Source of the DNA: Monosporascus cannonballus
Taxonomy: Eukaryota > Ascomycota > Sordariomycetes > Xylariales
Direction of reading: 5' to 3'
Assembly: GCA_004154925.1 (NCBI GenBank)
Contig: QJNS01000308.1
Span: 18,606-82,605 of the forward strand
Length of the DNA: 64,000 nucleotides
The notes beneath the pieces were generated by a model. That model saw only the letters and a list, made by a program, of their open reading frames with translations. It was not told the DNA's origin and searched no databases. Position numbers and translations under genes: made by a program. Shown here one piece after another: positions 33,134 through 44,945 of this stretch; within the stretch, counting starts at the first letter, position 1; each line of letters begins with the position of its first letter.

Positions 33134-36100
33134 AAGTTAGGAGGGGGGGTGTTTCGTGGGAATTCAATCGCTAGTTAAGTAAAATTGCGGTACTCTGGGG
33201 GGTCGTTTCTCATCCCAAAAATGGGCTTGGTCCTAGTTTCCGAACCCGCTGGTAAATACCCATCAAATAATAATCAACACCGTGAAATGGACCTGCCCCC
33301 GGCAACTCAGTCGTGAGTTCCGAAGCCGCTGTCTGATGCCAATCAATCAACAAATCAAAGCTCTGAAATGAATCGGCCATCTCTTCCCACCCCGGGAACT
33401 ATTCACGCACCCTCAACCCCTGAGACGCCGGGATGCTTTCACACCGTCGTGAGCTTCCTCCCATCTCCGCGTTCCCGTCCGCGGGTCTCAGTAATGTCCT
33501 CCCCAGAGATAGTGATCCCAGAGTATACCGTGTCCGTGGCTTACGCGGTAGGAGACTATGCCCGGCCGCACATGGCACGAGCGCCATCCCCTGGTCGCCG
33601 CCTGGTAACGGGCTCCTTTGACGTTCGTCGTACGCACATACTGACCGCATCGCCGGCCGCCGAGATCGATTAGTGTCGTCGACTTTGTAGTGATGAGAAG
33701 GTCGGCCAACTGTCAGGAACCTTTGTGGCTGCATATCACACAAGCCTCTGTTTCTTCGGCGTCAAGATCCTTAGTGTAGATGTCTGTATTATAGGAGAAA
33801 TGATGGGGCGCCCGGAGGATCGCTTCATCCCCCAAGTGGGATACAAGCTCGATACATATTCGTGTCGTAATATTTCGCCGCTAATAAATCTCATCTAGAT
33901 ATAACAGGCAAGAACCGATGAGGACTCCAGGAGGTTAACGGCGACGGTAGATACAACATAGACTAGACGTCTTGCGAGGATGAGGCACCTTGCGAAGATG
34001 GTGTTATGCGAGGATATAGTGCTTTGTGAGGATATAGTGTTTCATGAGCGAGTCCTAACGAGGAGGCGGGTGCTAACAGCGAGGTGAGCGCTAATAAGGA
34101 GGCGGGTGCTAACGGGAAACACGGGTGCTAAAAGGGGGAGGGTGCTAACATGGAGACGTGCGTTAAGTGGCGAGTGCTAACGAGGGTGAGGACATTTGAA
34201 CGAGGGTGGGGATAGGCGACTTTATCAGAATATGATGACTTGTGAGTATGTGCCAAAGTTAAAGAGGTATAATCAAGTCCAAGAAGTACGCCAAGAGAAA
34301 CAGACAATACCTTAGATGCGTAAGATTCGCCCTCTGTATCATACAAAGCTTTTAGCCTCCCTGCTCAGCTATTATATGTTCTATTTACTGTGACTAGTAC
34401 AATGCCTTACAGCCTTTCTAGCTACCTCTATAACACTCAGGCATATTGATGTCCGAATAGCTCATACGGAAACCAGTATTTTACAAAAAGCCCCTAGCTG
34501 GAAATTCCTAACGGCTTATTGCCTCGAAATCCTGCCCTCTCGCGAGACTATCTGTATTTCGAGGTGTCAGTCTAATTCATGGAGAGCCTGAAGGGTTCTA
34601 CGCGGTATAGACAACTTGACGAGCCAGATATAGCTTGTATACCTGTCGCCGTTTCACTGCACGGGCCCTTTCGGGGACGAGAGGGGACTCATACAGCAAA
34701 CATAGAATAAAGCTTTGTAGTAAAAGACGCAGAGAAAAAAACAGTGGCATAATCCAAGGGGGCCGCTATTAGACATCTAGAAGTTATGTCGACGGAGATC
34801 AGTGTGGGCGTGATACGTCTTCTCGAACCCCCATTAAATAATCGCCCGGCCTCTTTGCCGGCATCACCTACGTCCACGACAGGCTGGCCATCGGCCTAAA
34901 TTCAGACACAAATATGTTGCCTATGGACATCTAAGTATCAGCATACACGCAACGGTTCAGGTCCGCTGCGCTGGTCTTGAGAAATTGGGGCTCTCTCTGC
35001 GCACTGTACCGACCTCGTGCGAAATCAAGCCAAAATAGGCTGCTGACAATCTTTATGTAGTGGTTCGGCTAGTCGTTACAGATTTTTTTTTGCATGGTTA
35101 AGGGTTCAGCCTGAAGTTCGACCAGACATTGAACAAACCCAGTAGCAGGTGCTGCGTGTAAATCTTCAGTTGGATGTCTCTACGTAGATCAGAGTCCCAC
35201 CGACGTCGACGATTTATTTCTCCGAGTTGTGTTGCTAGCAAGGCGGTTTCCGTATTTCGTATTGTTAAGGCCAAATCTACTTCGGGAAGGGTGAATTCCA
35301 CGGCCGCGCAAGCCGCGCCTGAACGCTATCCCTACAGTGCCAACCATCCTTTCACACGGTACGTGCCTCTACATGAGAGGTATGCATCACATATATTCTT
35401 TTGCGTCTGTCTTTTAGTGTTCGTCCTTAGGCCTCGCTCTCGACATATGAACTAACGTTCTTTACCGGCTGAGCACTTCGTAACCACAGAGTACTGGTCT
35501 CTCGTTTCCGGCCCATACGAAGAAAATAGTCAGCCGTACCGCAACCACACTGAGGACGTAGTAGAGCTTGTCCGAACACTTACGAACGGCGCTCCCTTAA
35601 GGGTGGGTCTATATTCTCCTTGGTACAATTCCCTCTTGGGAACTTCTGATATGCCTTCAGTAGCTTAGTCTCGCATTGTTTCCAATGATTGATTCTACCT
35701 TTACCCATACCTTCTTCAATCAACGGGGATATCGTAGCCACTCTGAAGGCGGATTTGACAGGAGCCGAAGTGCTTATACTGTCTGGGTTCAGTTTATCAT
35801 GCCTCCAATTTTAGAGAGAGTCGGCCATGTCTCCGAAAGAACTATTTCACTCTGTTTGGCGAGATCTCTAGCGTCTCGAAACTCTACCTGAAAGACTGAC
35901 ATCGGAGCCTTCGCTGACAATTTTGACTGTGCTGGGCGGTCACAGGCCATATATGGTTTTAGTTAAGGCACATAACACGCTCAAGGTCATGACGTCCACT
36001 TATACGCATTATCTAACTTGGCATTATCTCTTTTATGTTTACACAACTTATAGCTAAAAAAAAGGGTAGATGGCGATGACTTAGATGTGACTAGAAACGC

Positions 36101-38327
36101 CGATACGACGAGAAGTTTTTATAATCTTCGGGAGAATTGCCCTAAACAATAGGAGATAGGTTGAATACCAGTTAGGTTCCATCCTGAGTGTCAGGCCATG
36201 AGGGCTTATAGACCATACAATTATATATGCCCAGAAGGTAGGGGTCCTTATACCCCTATTCCAACGCCTGCTCCAACATAAACACCTGTTGATGTTGGCA
36301 TTTCTCAAGGATTAAAGCTTTAAGCTAAGTACTGGTGGTAATCATAATTGTGGTTAGTATAATGCGCACTAACCTGTGAGTCAAAGTAAAGTAACATTAA
36401 ACAGCACGCCCTTCCCTCTCTCTAGTTTGGCTCAGCCGGATCTGTGTGTAAACGAGGCTCTAATAACGCAGGATCCAGAGGGAAATTATCCCCCAATCGT
36501 AGGGGAAGTCGGCACTGGCGCCGTGTATCGTCAGGATTCGCGAATCAAGTTGTAACGATTAGAGTCTCTTGGTCATCGTGAAGGGGTTCTCCTACACTAT
36601 CGTCGGGTTGTTACTAATTAATGGATTCCTCTGTAAGTGCTCAGTTAAATCCATGGCAACTCAATCAAGCCTCTTTTCACCTACAACTGGCTAGGTTCAA
36701 GTAGCGATTACAGGAACCATGAAAGTAATCGTGTAGTCCGGATATCGCTCAAGCTTCTTGGACTCTTAAGCTAGTTTTATAGGTGTTGTCTAAGAGAGCT
36801 GCAACCTAACGTCCGTATCAAGAAAGGGGATAGGAAGTAATGGATTATCGTAGCCCTCTTCAGACATATCCTCTGCTATAATCTCTGTCGCAATGCATTT
36901 ATACGGTTTCCAAAACAGAGGACATAATTCAAGGTATGTCCTGTGTACCAGTACTATATATGCCCCCAATACCTTCTAGGATGTATTAACAGCTCTATCT
37001 GCTTAATAACGATACTGGTGGTTGCGGAAAGGGATACGGCATCCAGGCCACGTCAATAGCGGCTGGTATAAGATATAGAAAAGAGCAATAAGAACATCCG
37101 ACCACCTTACCATCCCAGAGAAGACCGCTATGTACGACGTTATTTGCTTCCAAGCTACGGTGGTATTGACGTAATAGTGAGCGCAAGGGATGTTCTGTGT
37201 CGTGCTGGCCCAGTCAATATAGATCGAACTCAGTAATCCAGTCCATTACCCAAGACTTTATGGGACATCCAGCAACAGGAGCGAGCTCCCGCTCAGACAG
37301 CTGTATATCTTCACTGGTTCGGGTATGAAGACTCATCCGGGACGGAACCACGCACCGGTCTAAGTACGATGTAGTAACGTACGGGGAAACGTTCCTATCG
37401 AACGTGTCGACAGATTAATCCGCCAAGAATAGCCTGACACGGATCATATCGCAGAAACCGTCCAGAATCAGGAGAGGCGCATAATCAGCACTCGCGATTC
37501 CGTCAACGACACGCGAATTACACAAGGATCAAGCCCTCTCCTACCTCCTTATCCAGTTTCCCGGGGACGGCTGCCCGGATGCGGCATTCTGCACGATCTG
37601 CAACACACACGGGATGATCCCGTCAATATCTACCAGAGTGCGGCTACATAGAGAACACGGACAGGGGTATTATTATATGACGAAAATAATAACTCGGGTT
37701 CGCGGAATGGAGTGGATGGATTGATGGATGGTGCAGCAAACCTACTTGTGTAACGCAGAGCGGCATCTCCGGGGCAGTGGGGCGCTTGGGAATTTCATGT
37801 TTCAAGTTTCCGGCTTTCTGGAGCCTCGAAGCAACATCGACTTTTATTAAATCTCCGCGTGGGTGGACAACAAGCCTGTTTCGATCACCCGCATATTGAT
37901 CGCCGTATGCGCACGTGGGGTTGCTTGCATGCAGATTCGACCCCTATTATATCTCTCCGACAGCGGGTCGTCCACAAAGGTGTAGCAGCCCGTTGTCCTA
38001 ACCTGCCTTTCCCGACCCCTGAGCGCGCCATAGATTTGTTCCACCAACTCTCCCCGCGTCCTACTAGCCGGGATAAGCCTCTAATCCATGTGTCCATGTC
38101 CCTGGCGCCATTCTCCTTCCCCCTAAATGCAAAACCAAGAAGTGAAAAGAATTAGTATACACGTGCAAGATAGCAGGGAAATACCTGCTCAGCGCGCGAT
38201 GGGTCCCTTGCAAATCGGCTTTGTCGCTATTCAGGACGTCGTACAGCGCCTAGCTCCCTCCCTCGTTCCCTAACCTCCTCCCCATCCATCCCATCCAGTA
38301 GGCGGAATCGATGCCCACGAAACGAAA
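33134..38327. other. 5.2-kb stretch without a supported gene
   Basis: Normal to slightly AT-rich DNA. Frames are short and overlapping. Fragments with protein-like composition occur but do not join into a gene: a minus frame near 35100-35270 (LALTIRNTETALLATQLGEI), a + frame near 35490-35600 (GPYEENSQPYRNHTEDVVEL) and a + frame near 36480-36530 (NYPPIVGEVGTGAVYRQDS). They may be remnants of decayed genes. A degenerate tandem array lies at 33970-34205. No transposon ends were recognised. Confidence 0.5.
33970..34205 (+). repeat. Degenerate tandem array of a GGTGCTAAC / GCGAGGAT motif
   Basis: The first part repeats TTGCGAAGAT, ATGCGAGGATATAGTG and GTGAGGATATAGTG. The second repeats (G)GGTGCTAAC or close variants (TGCTAAC, CGCTAAT, GTGCTAAA) about every 16-25 bp, interspersed with AGGAGGCGGG. 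Units are too diverged to give an exact period by eye. Confidence 0.7.
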
Positions 38328-40418
38328 TCACACTACCCCGAGCTGGCGCTCCTCGTTGCAGCGCACGAGCTCGGACAGGGCGCGCATAAACAGGGGGTCG
38401 ATGCGGACCTGCTGGTCGGGCGGCAGGGGCCCGTCGCCGACGCGGCCGCAGCTCGCGAGGCGCAGCGTGGCCACGAGGCGCGCGACGCACTTGGCGAGGC
38501 CGATCCGCAGGTCCTGGAGGTCCCGTAGCGCCTGGTCGCCGCCGCAGCGGCTGTCGACGCCGGCCGAGCGCGGCAGCCTCGCCCACGTGGATGTCGGGGC
38601 GGTGCCAGAATCCGAGTCGAGCCACGTGACCTTGGTGGTTGCGCGCTGGTTGTCGCCGCTGTCGCCGTCGCTGCCGTTACCCCTCCCGAGTCGCATGAAA
38701 GACTTCTTCTGCCTTAGGACGGAACGCGCCGGCGGCACAGGCGGCGGGTGTTCTGGGGCGAGAGCGGTGATGGGGCTCGTCGGGCTGGGGAGGCCGAAGA
38801 AACTAGCTGCTTTGTGCGGGATCATGCTGCCATCGGGGTTTCGCTGCTCTGGCGCAGGTGACTTAGGCGTCTGCGGGCGCCTACTAGTGCTAGTAAGAGA
38901 GGCCCGGGGGCAAAGTGACGTGATGTAGTTGTAGGCTAGTAAGTGGGCGTAGAGGGCGTCACATAGGAAATCTGTTCCTGCTGGGAAGACGTTCTTGACT
39001 ACAGCCCAGTCGGGGGCCGCACCTTCCGGTGAGTCGTCCTGTCCCACAGCTACAGGGGATTCAGATAGTCTGCTCGACGGCACGCCTGATCCGGTGAGCT
39101 TTTTACATGTCCTTCTCCACTTCGGTATCTTTGCTTGGTCGTAGTTCTGTGTAGATAGATTTGTATCGGAAGTCAAACGCGGTGTTTTTAATCTCCTCGA
39201 GTGGCTGCGTATTGTCTCGATCGATAGGCTAGAACATGAGAGCATGGTCTCTGGGAAGGAAGAAACAGATATTCGCAGGGTGTCCATGACATGGGAAGGA
39301 AGCGGGAGGCGAGAAGCCGGGCCCTCGACGGCAGTGTGCGAATACTGGGTGAACACATCAAGCATGGATTCCAACCAGGTCTCGATATTGTCTAGGGGAA
39401 CGATAGCCTTGGAAGCACTTTCCTCGTTTGTCTGCGTGTATTTTCTATTGTCCTCGCTTCCAAATGCGGTTCTTTTGGAAGGAACCATGGGACTCTCGAC
39501 TTTTTCCTTTAAATCGACCTCATCATCCGTAGTGGAAGTTGGAAGATGGGTCAGAACAATGCCCCGAATATCTTCTTCTGGCCTATAGCTCGTCGGCAAT
39601 GGTAATCGCGGCGACATGTTGAGCTGTGCTTCCGGGTCTAAGCCAGCATAACCCAGTGAGGAGTGGCGGTTAGGTATGTCGACTGGGGGATCTGGTGCTG
39701 CTCCCGAGCCGAGGAGATCAGCTGTTTCTGAGGTATCAAAGAATTCGGGTGAAGACTCATCACCTCTTGATACCCCTGAGGCCCCGATAGCATACGCCCC
39801 TGCACCTAGAGACTCGCTCCTCGAGTTGCCCATATTATCCCGCCTCTCGACAGCATGCGTTGGCAAGTCCGTCAGTGCGCTGTTGCGACTTCGTCCTGTA
39901 CTTTCCGGTTCATCCTCATTCAGATCCATCCAACTTATCCCAGCTCTGATGAGATTCGACAACATCAAATTTCTGCAGGGTCGTGGGGAAGGTTGCTGCT
40001 CAGAGGCAACTGAACGCGGGGGCGTGGTCACGTTCGTTCCTGCAGTCCTCGCAGACTGGGGTTCCATGCAACCGGATGATTCACTGCTGGCTGTCTCAGA
40101 ACCGCTCTCTTCATTATGCAAGCCATCCCACTTTTTGTTTAGGGTAAGGTCATGTAGATAACCTTGATTCACGGCGCGAAGCGAATTGGCTTTGAACAGG
40201 TGGCCGTGACGATGATGTGGCGGAATGCTGAGAGTCAAAGACATATCCTGAAGTGAATATCGTCTCCTGCTCCCATCATCACTCAAGCAAGGCAGTGGGA
40301 TCCCAGAAGTCAGCTGCTTCGATTGAAAAACCGGTCGGGATTGTTCCAGGTCCACGGCCAGCAGTTCTGGCAAATTGTATTCCATGACGGCCTGCAAATC
40401 TTCGGTTGGGTTGGCCAT
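38328..40418 (-). CDS. Protein of unknown function, 696 residues
   Basis: One open minus-strand frame of 696 codons starting MANPTEDLQAVMEYNLPELL. The N-terminal two thirds are Ser/Pro/Glu-rich and probably disordered, with short ordered-looking blocks such as ILTHLP-like GIVLTHLPTS and DNIETWLESMLDVFTQYSHT. The C-terminal third looks folded and helical: WAVVKNVFPAGTDFLCDALY followed by AHLLAYNYITSLC, then RDLQDLRIGLAKCVARLVAT and DPLFMRALSELVRCNEE. I know no domain name for this. No signal peptide or membrane segment. Composition, length and the conserved-looking C-terminal blocks argue for a real gene. Small introns near the 3' end cannot be excluded. Confidence 0.75.
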   Translation of the reverse strand: MANPTEDLQAVMEYNLPELLAVDLEQSRPVFQSKQLTSGIPLPCLSDDGSRRRYSLQDMSLTLSIPPHHRHGHLFKANSLRAVNQGYLHDLTLNKKWDGLHNEESGSETASSESSGCMEPQSARTAGTNVTTPPRSVASEQQPSPRPCRNLMLSNLIRAGISWMDLNEDEPESTGRSRNSALTDLPTHAVERRDNMGNSRSESLGAGAYAIGASGVSRGDESSPEFFDTSETADLLGSGAAPDPPVDIPNRHSSLGYAGLDPEAQLNMSPRLPLPTSYRPEEDIRGIVLTHLPTSTTDDEVDLKEKVESPMVPSKRTAFGSEDNRKYTQTNEESASKAIVPLDNIETWLESMLDVFTQYSHTAVEGPASRLPLPSHVMDTLRISVSSFPETMLSCSSLSIETIRSHSRRLKTPRLTSDTNLSTQNYDQAKIPKWRRTCKKLTGSGVPSSRLSESPVAVGQDDSPEGAAPDWAVVKNVFPAGTDFLCDALYAHLLAYNYITSLCPRASLTSTSRRPQTPKSPAPEQRNPDGSMIPHKAASFFGLPSPTSPITALAPEHPPPVPPARSVLRQKKSFMRLGRGNGSDGDSGDNQRATTKVTWLDSDSGTAPTSTWARLPRSAGVDSRCGGDQALRDLQDLRIGLAKCVARLVATLRLASCGRVGDGPLPPDQQVRIDPLFMRALSELVRCNEERQLGVV

Positions 40419-42565
40419 TGCTAATGGACTGCTGAGCGGAGCGCGTTCATGCGCTACCTATTCGAGCCGAGAAGAATCAGCGGGGGTGTTGGTTTTTTAA
40501 TTGAATTCAAATCCACCAGCCCGACCTGGAATCTGGGAACGGTCTGCCTAAGTAAGGGAGAATACAGTGATGAATTGGTATTACCGATTACCTCCTGACC
40601 TTCGACGTGAGTTCTTATGGTACGGTTAGCATGTGTTAGGCTACAATGTGATATGTTCGAGTTCACTTTGACCAACCTTGAGTACACTAGACGTGCCAGT
40701 TCAACGAGCGAGCAAATAGACACCAGTACAAGGTGATGAGAAAGTAAGGAATTCAAGTGCCAACTTCACCATACCTATAACGCATTTGTGATGCTGCAAT
40801 GTGTCCCCGATGGCTACACAAAGGCCCGAGATACGCGAGACATAGGTATGACAGCGTGTCCACTGTAAGTTTGAGACACCAGACAAAAAGAGGGTGTCCC
40901 TCTTTAGCCCTTGCTTATACCACATGGAGACCATGGATATAGTGTCAAAGAAACAGGTCAAGGAATCTGCCAAGAGCTAATGGCAAGGATAATATTGAAT
41001 GACGGCAATCATCCATATGAACCAACCTGATTTAATTAACACCGAGAGAAAGAGAGAGAGCAGTGCAGCTGGCAATTGTGAAGATGCTATCCGAACTTGC
41101 TCAACTTACGGGTTTATTAAGCCCTTAGCTTTAGAGTTCTTTTCTTGTCAGGGGATGGTCACATATTGCAGTCAAGCCCAAACTAGGGGGGAGGGAGAGA
41201 TAGGAAGAAGCCAGCCCACGAGGAGCGACGCCCTTGACTTGAACCCGCCGCAGCTAGCATATGGGACGCCGGCTTAGAGATGCGAAGCCGATGAATAGCT
41301 TGCAATCAGGAAAAGGCCGAAAGCTGGTGGCAGTCACTGGAAGACTAATTGAACTCTGATATATTGCGAAAAGCCCCGTCGGGCCTGAGTGGTGGGCTCA
41401 TCTGCAAAGCACAATGCATAGGAGCGGCCAATGGTATACCTTACGTGCAAGTTTCTCCTTTTGATGGCGCGAGGTTCGCGACGCTGCATAAAGAGCGCAC
41501 GACAGGTGGGCGACCACATTGCTGTTCGAGGGCTCCCGTCGAGTCAGTTCTTGCCGTGTCAGACAATGATTGCATATGCCTGGCATAGGCTGAGTCGGGA
41601 CCTAACGTTTGGCAGCATGAACTATTGCCATACCCACCAGTACGCACCATTCGGAATGCAGTTGCGTTCACCGGGAGAACGCATCACCGCCTTGTCTCAA
41701 TACGACGCCTCCAAGTAGCGTTCTAGCCCAGTGGTGATCGAACCCACAGGGATAGCTGCCATCGGATGCATGCATTTGACCGACTCGAGAGTTCCCGCTC
41801 CTAAAATTAAAATTTTGAATCAATTAGAGGATGGTTACATAGACGGGTGTTTGGCGATGTTTTGGAGATTGAGTGATTCCGATAATGAAGTGTCCTCTGG
41901 CACCGATGAGATAACAGACTTGCAGGAAACGCACATACATATGCACATCGGCATCCAGGGTGACGGCAGCTTGATTTGTTAGGCTCGTGCATAGCATGCA
42001 CATCAGAGAAGAAAGAATATTGAGACACAGTCATATACCGAGACAAGACAAGACAAGACGGTATGGGATGAGAGTGTCAAACTTCATAAGCTATCGGACT
42101 CGGGTTTAATAAAGTTTAATACATATCTGCATATATGTATATAAAGGGTATAGAGTCCCCTTTTTGTCAGTTCATTCAGTGCCTGGTCAATGTTCTTCAC
42201 GTGGGGCAGTGCCGAAGCTAAGTGAGTACTAATACAGTCCCTTGCAGCGTTTTATGTACACCTACCTAGCGCCAAGTTAGCGCATCCAAGACACGTTAGC
42301 GAGGCCAGTTGAAGGCTGTCAAAAAGAAAATTTCGACTGCATAGTCGATTGCCAAGACGTCGTATCAGCAAAAACCGCCGTAGCCGGTGTTACAACATAC
42401 AGTTCGAGCATTTGGCCAACTGCAAGTCGTTCGGCAGTTATATCGGCGTGGGGGACTTCATTATTAGGAACGGAGAATTCTTGCCAGCCCCAGCTAAGAG
42501 GCAATATTGCGAATCTTAGGGCGCTATAGGCAAGCGAAATATGCGACCGTCTCTCAGGTGTCGCA
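40419..42565. other. Divergent intergenic region, no supported gene
   Basis: About 2.1 kb between the minus-strand 696-residue gene and the plus-strand ipi3 gene. Short overlapping frames only. An (AGACA)n microsatellite lies near 42043-42060. A tRNA-like A-box near 41708 does not fold into a cloverleaf. Confidence 0.45.
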
Positions 42566-43965
42566 ATGTTGACGGAAACCTATTTCTCGTCCGTCTCCGG
42601 GCCGCCGATCGCCAATAACACAGCCATCGCAAAAGATGCCGGTATTTACGAGCACACTCTCCATCCCAACCACTCCACGCCAACCACATTCAAGAAGAGC
42701 TCTGTCCCCCGCAGCTGTCTCGCCGTCAGTGAGACGCACGTGTTTGCGGCCCAAGACGAGAAGTCGACGGTCCACGTGTACTCGCGGGCCCGCGGAAACC
42801 AGGAGGCCCTGGTGACGTTCCAGGAACGCATCCGGAGCGTGCTACTGCAGGATGATGTCCTTTTCCTAGGAACGCAGGAAGGGCGGGTCGTCGTGTGGGA
42901 GGCAAGTAGAGAGTGCCCCAGCATATATATTACTTTACCCTTCCTTCTTAGGCCATCCCTGGCTAACTCTCTGTATAGACATGCACCGGCCGGCAAGTCT
43001 CTACGCCAGCTTGCCATGTTCAGGCCGTCACGTGCATGGCCGCTACCCCCTTTCACTTGATCACAGGCTCGGATGATTCTAACATCCATGTGTGGTCTAT
43101 ACCCCGTCTCCTGGAGCTTGACTCGACCGTCGAGCATGAACCTGAGCAGACCCTTTCCAACCACAGAGCCGCTGTCACCTCGGTAGTCGTTAGCCAGAGC
43201 GTCAACCCCGACACCAACATCTGCGTCTCTGCCAGCAAAGACAAGTCCTGTATCATCTGGAACTACCAGCACGGCGTGGCACTGCGGACCTTGCTCTTTC
43301 CTAGCCCGGTATCGTGCCTCTGTCTGGATCCCTGTGCGCGGGGATTCTATGCATCGTCCGAGGATAGTTCGATGTACGCTATCGACCTATTTGCCGAGAA
43401 GCCCTTGCTTGGGCCACAAAGTGCCGAAGAGAACTCGACGGCTATCCAAGTCTCGTCCGCGTTCGGCGCGGTGCCTCAGGAGGCCGGCACGGCATTGTGT
43501 CTTGGTGTGAGCTATGATGGGACAATCTTGCTGTCTGGTCATCCGCAGGGTCAGATCCTCCGGTGGGATCTCAGCAACCGCGCAGACTCTACGGAGGTTG
43601 CGAATCTCAACGCTTCGGTCACAAATCTTGTCTTCGTTGCGCCGCTCACATTCACAAGGCCTACGAAGACGGTCACAGTGGTTAAGCCATTCTTGGGAAG
43701 CCGGGCTTACAACTTCACCGCCCAGTTGACCTCGGACCTGACGGGCAGCGACACGAGATTCAGGAAGATGCTGAATTCGCGCGGGATGCCGTCCGAGTCC
43801 CTCGAGCAGGCCATCCTTGCCCTTCAGCAGCCGGTCTCCGACAGTATCAGCGACCAGGCGCTGCGGACCGAGAACGAGGAATTGTGGGAGATCGTCAGTG
43901 AGCAGAGAGCCCTCCAGAAGAAGACCTTGCAGCGGTATGTGGAAGCCAAGTCGGCCAGCTTATGA
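42566..43965 (+). CDS. ipi3: Pre-rRNA-processing WD40 protein Ipi3
   Basis: Two exons, 42566-42901 and 42979-43965; 440 residues. Ipi3 (WDR18 in animals) belongs to the Rix1 complex that processes ITS2 and matures pre-60S ribosomes in the nucleus. The start is MLTETYFSSVSGPPIANNTA. WD40 blades are visible as DVLFLGTQEGRVVVWE (97-112), HLITGSDDSNIHVWSIPRL, ICVSASKDKSCIIWNYQHG and TILLSGHPQGQILRWDL. The C-terminus has a helical, coiled-coil-like end (ENEELWEIVSEQRALQKKTL), as in other fungal Ipi3 proteins. The single intron starts with GCAAGT, not GT; using the nearby GT would break the frame. The branch site GGCTAAC is well placed. Confidence 0.92.
42902..42978 (+). other. ipi3: GC-AG intron in ipi3
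   Basis: 77-bp intron with donor GAG|GCAAGT, acceptor TATAG and branch site GCTAAC. It joins Glu112 to Thr113 in phase 0. A GT four bases downstream gives the wrong phase. Confidence 0.8.
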
Positions 43966-44928
43966 TGAATCGTCCTATGTCTGCCACTCCCCTTTCGCAT
44001 AAAGCTGGCAGAGCTAGGCTCACAACCGGAATCTGTCGGCTTCGATTCGGGTGACCTCATGAATAAACTGAGTGCTATACTCATGCTACATCCCGAGATC
44101 GGTATACACCTTGTAACCAGTAAGAGGAAACAGGGTTATCTGACGAGGTTGCACCGGCACGTCATTGATTAAAGAGGATCGAAGCAAGCCACGTCTATTA
44201 TTACAGCTCGGCAACGATCTCCATTCAAGGGGTAGGGTATCTCCCGCGGATCAGCCAAACGTCAGATCTAAGGATTCAGCGATTCTGGCATGCCTAGTGT
44301 TACCAAAGCCATCATTCTGTCCAAGTTCCAGCCTCGATAGATGGCTCTATGCTGCTGTATTACGTTGTTGCTAGACAAATGGTTTTGATCGAACTGTAGG
44401 CGAAACCCACTCTGGACAGGTAATCCTATTCTTGTGATGTCCCATAGCATAACTGACCGATTACGGGCTACCGACCAGTCAGGCGACGCATAGGGTGACA
44501 TCGAGCCGCTCCATTCCATCCGTGGAGGAGACAAGGTCGCCGTGGGAGATTACCGAACCGTTCTGGAGACATGGGCACGGAGAGCCCAAAAGCCTGCCCG
44601 CACTTTCTTTACCGTGGCCGGACCCGTTCCAGTATCATCTTCCATTGGGGCCCTAAGCGATTGTAGTGATCCGTGCCTCAGTAATCCCTAGAGCTATGTA
44701 GATACCGGTGTGTTCGGTTGCCGTTTGAAACCCACACCCCCTCCCCCCCGGATAGTCGAAAGCATAGAAGACTTTGGGCTTCTTGGGGAGGTCCTAGCAT
44801 GATTTGGGTAAGAGCCGCGGTGCGCTGCATCAGGGGCAGCTTCGGGAAGCTAGTTGATGTTGCTGGGGATTGTACTCGTCCCGTGGTAATTTGGGAGGGG
44901 GAGGGGGCCCACTAGCCGCGTGGGTATC

Positions 44929-44945
44929 GACGACGACGACGACGA
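44929..44945 (+). repeat. (GAC)n microsatellite
   Basis: Five uninterrupted GAC units plus GA, in non-coding DNA. Confidence 0.85.

Noticed and set aside
35460..35660. Possible coding exon after a CACAG acceptor (EYWSLVSGPYEENSQPYRNH)
   Set aside because: Cannot be joined in frame to any upstream exon, and there is no homology I recognise; kept only as a scrap in the gene-desert note.
36470..36640. Protein-kinase-like fragment (IVGEVGTGAVY and a following LESLGH segment)
   Set aside because: Resemblance is limited to a glycine-rich stretch; a stop follows quickly and no catalytic-loop or DFG segment was found downstream.
41700..41770. tRNA-like A-box (TAGCCCAGTGG) and a TTCGATC-like sequence on the opposite strand
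   Set aside because: D-, anticodon- and T-stems could not be paired; no cloverleaf in either orientation.
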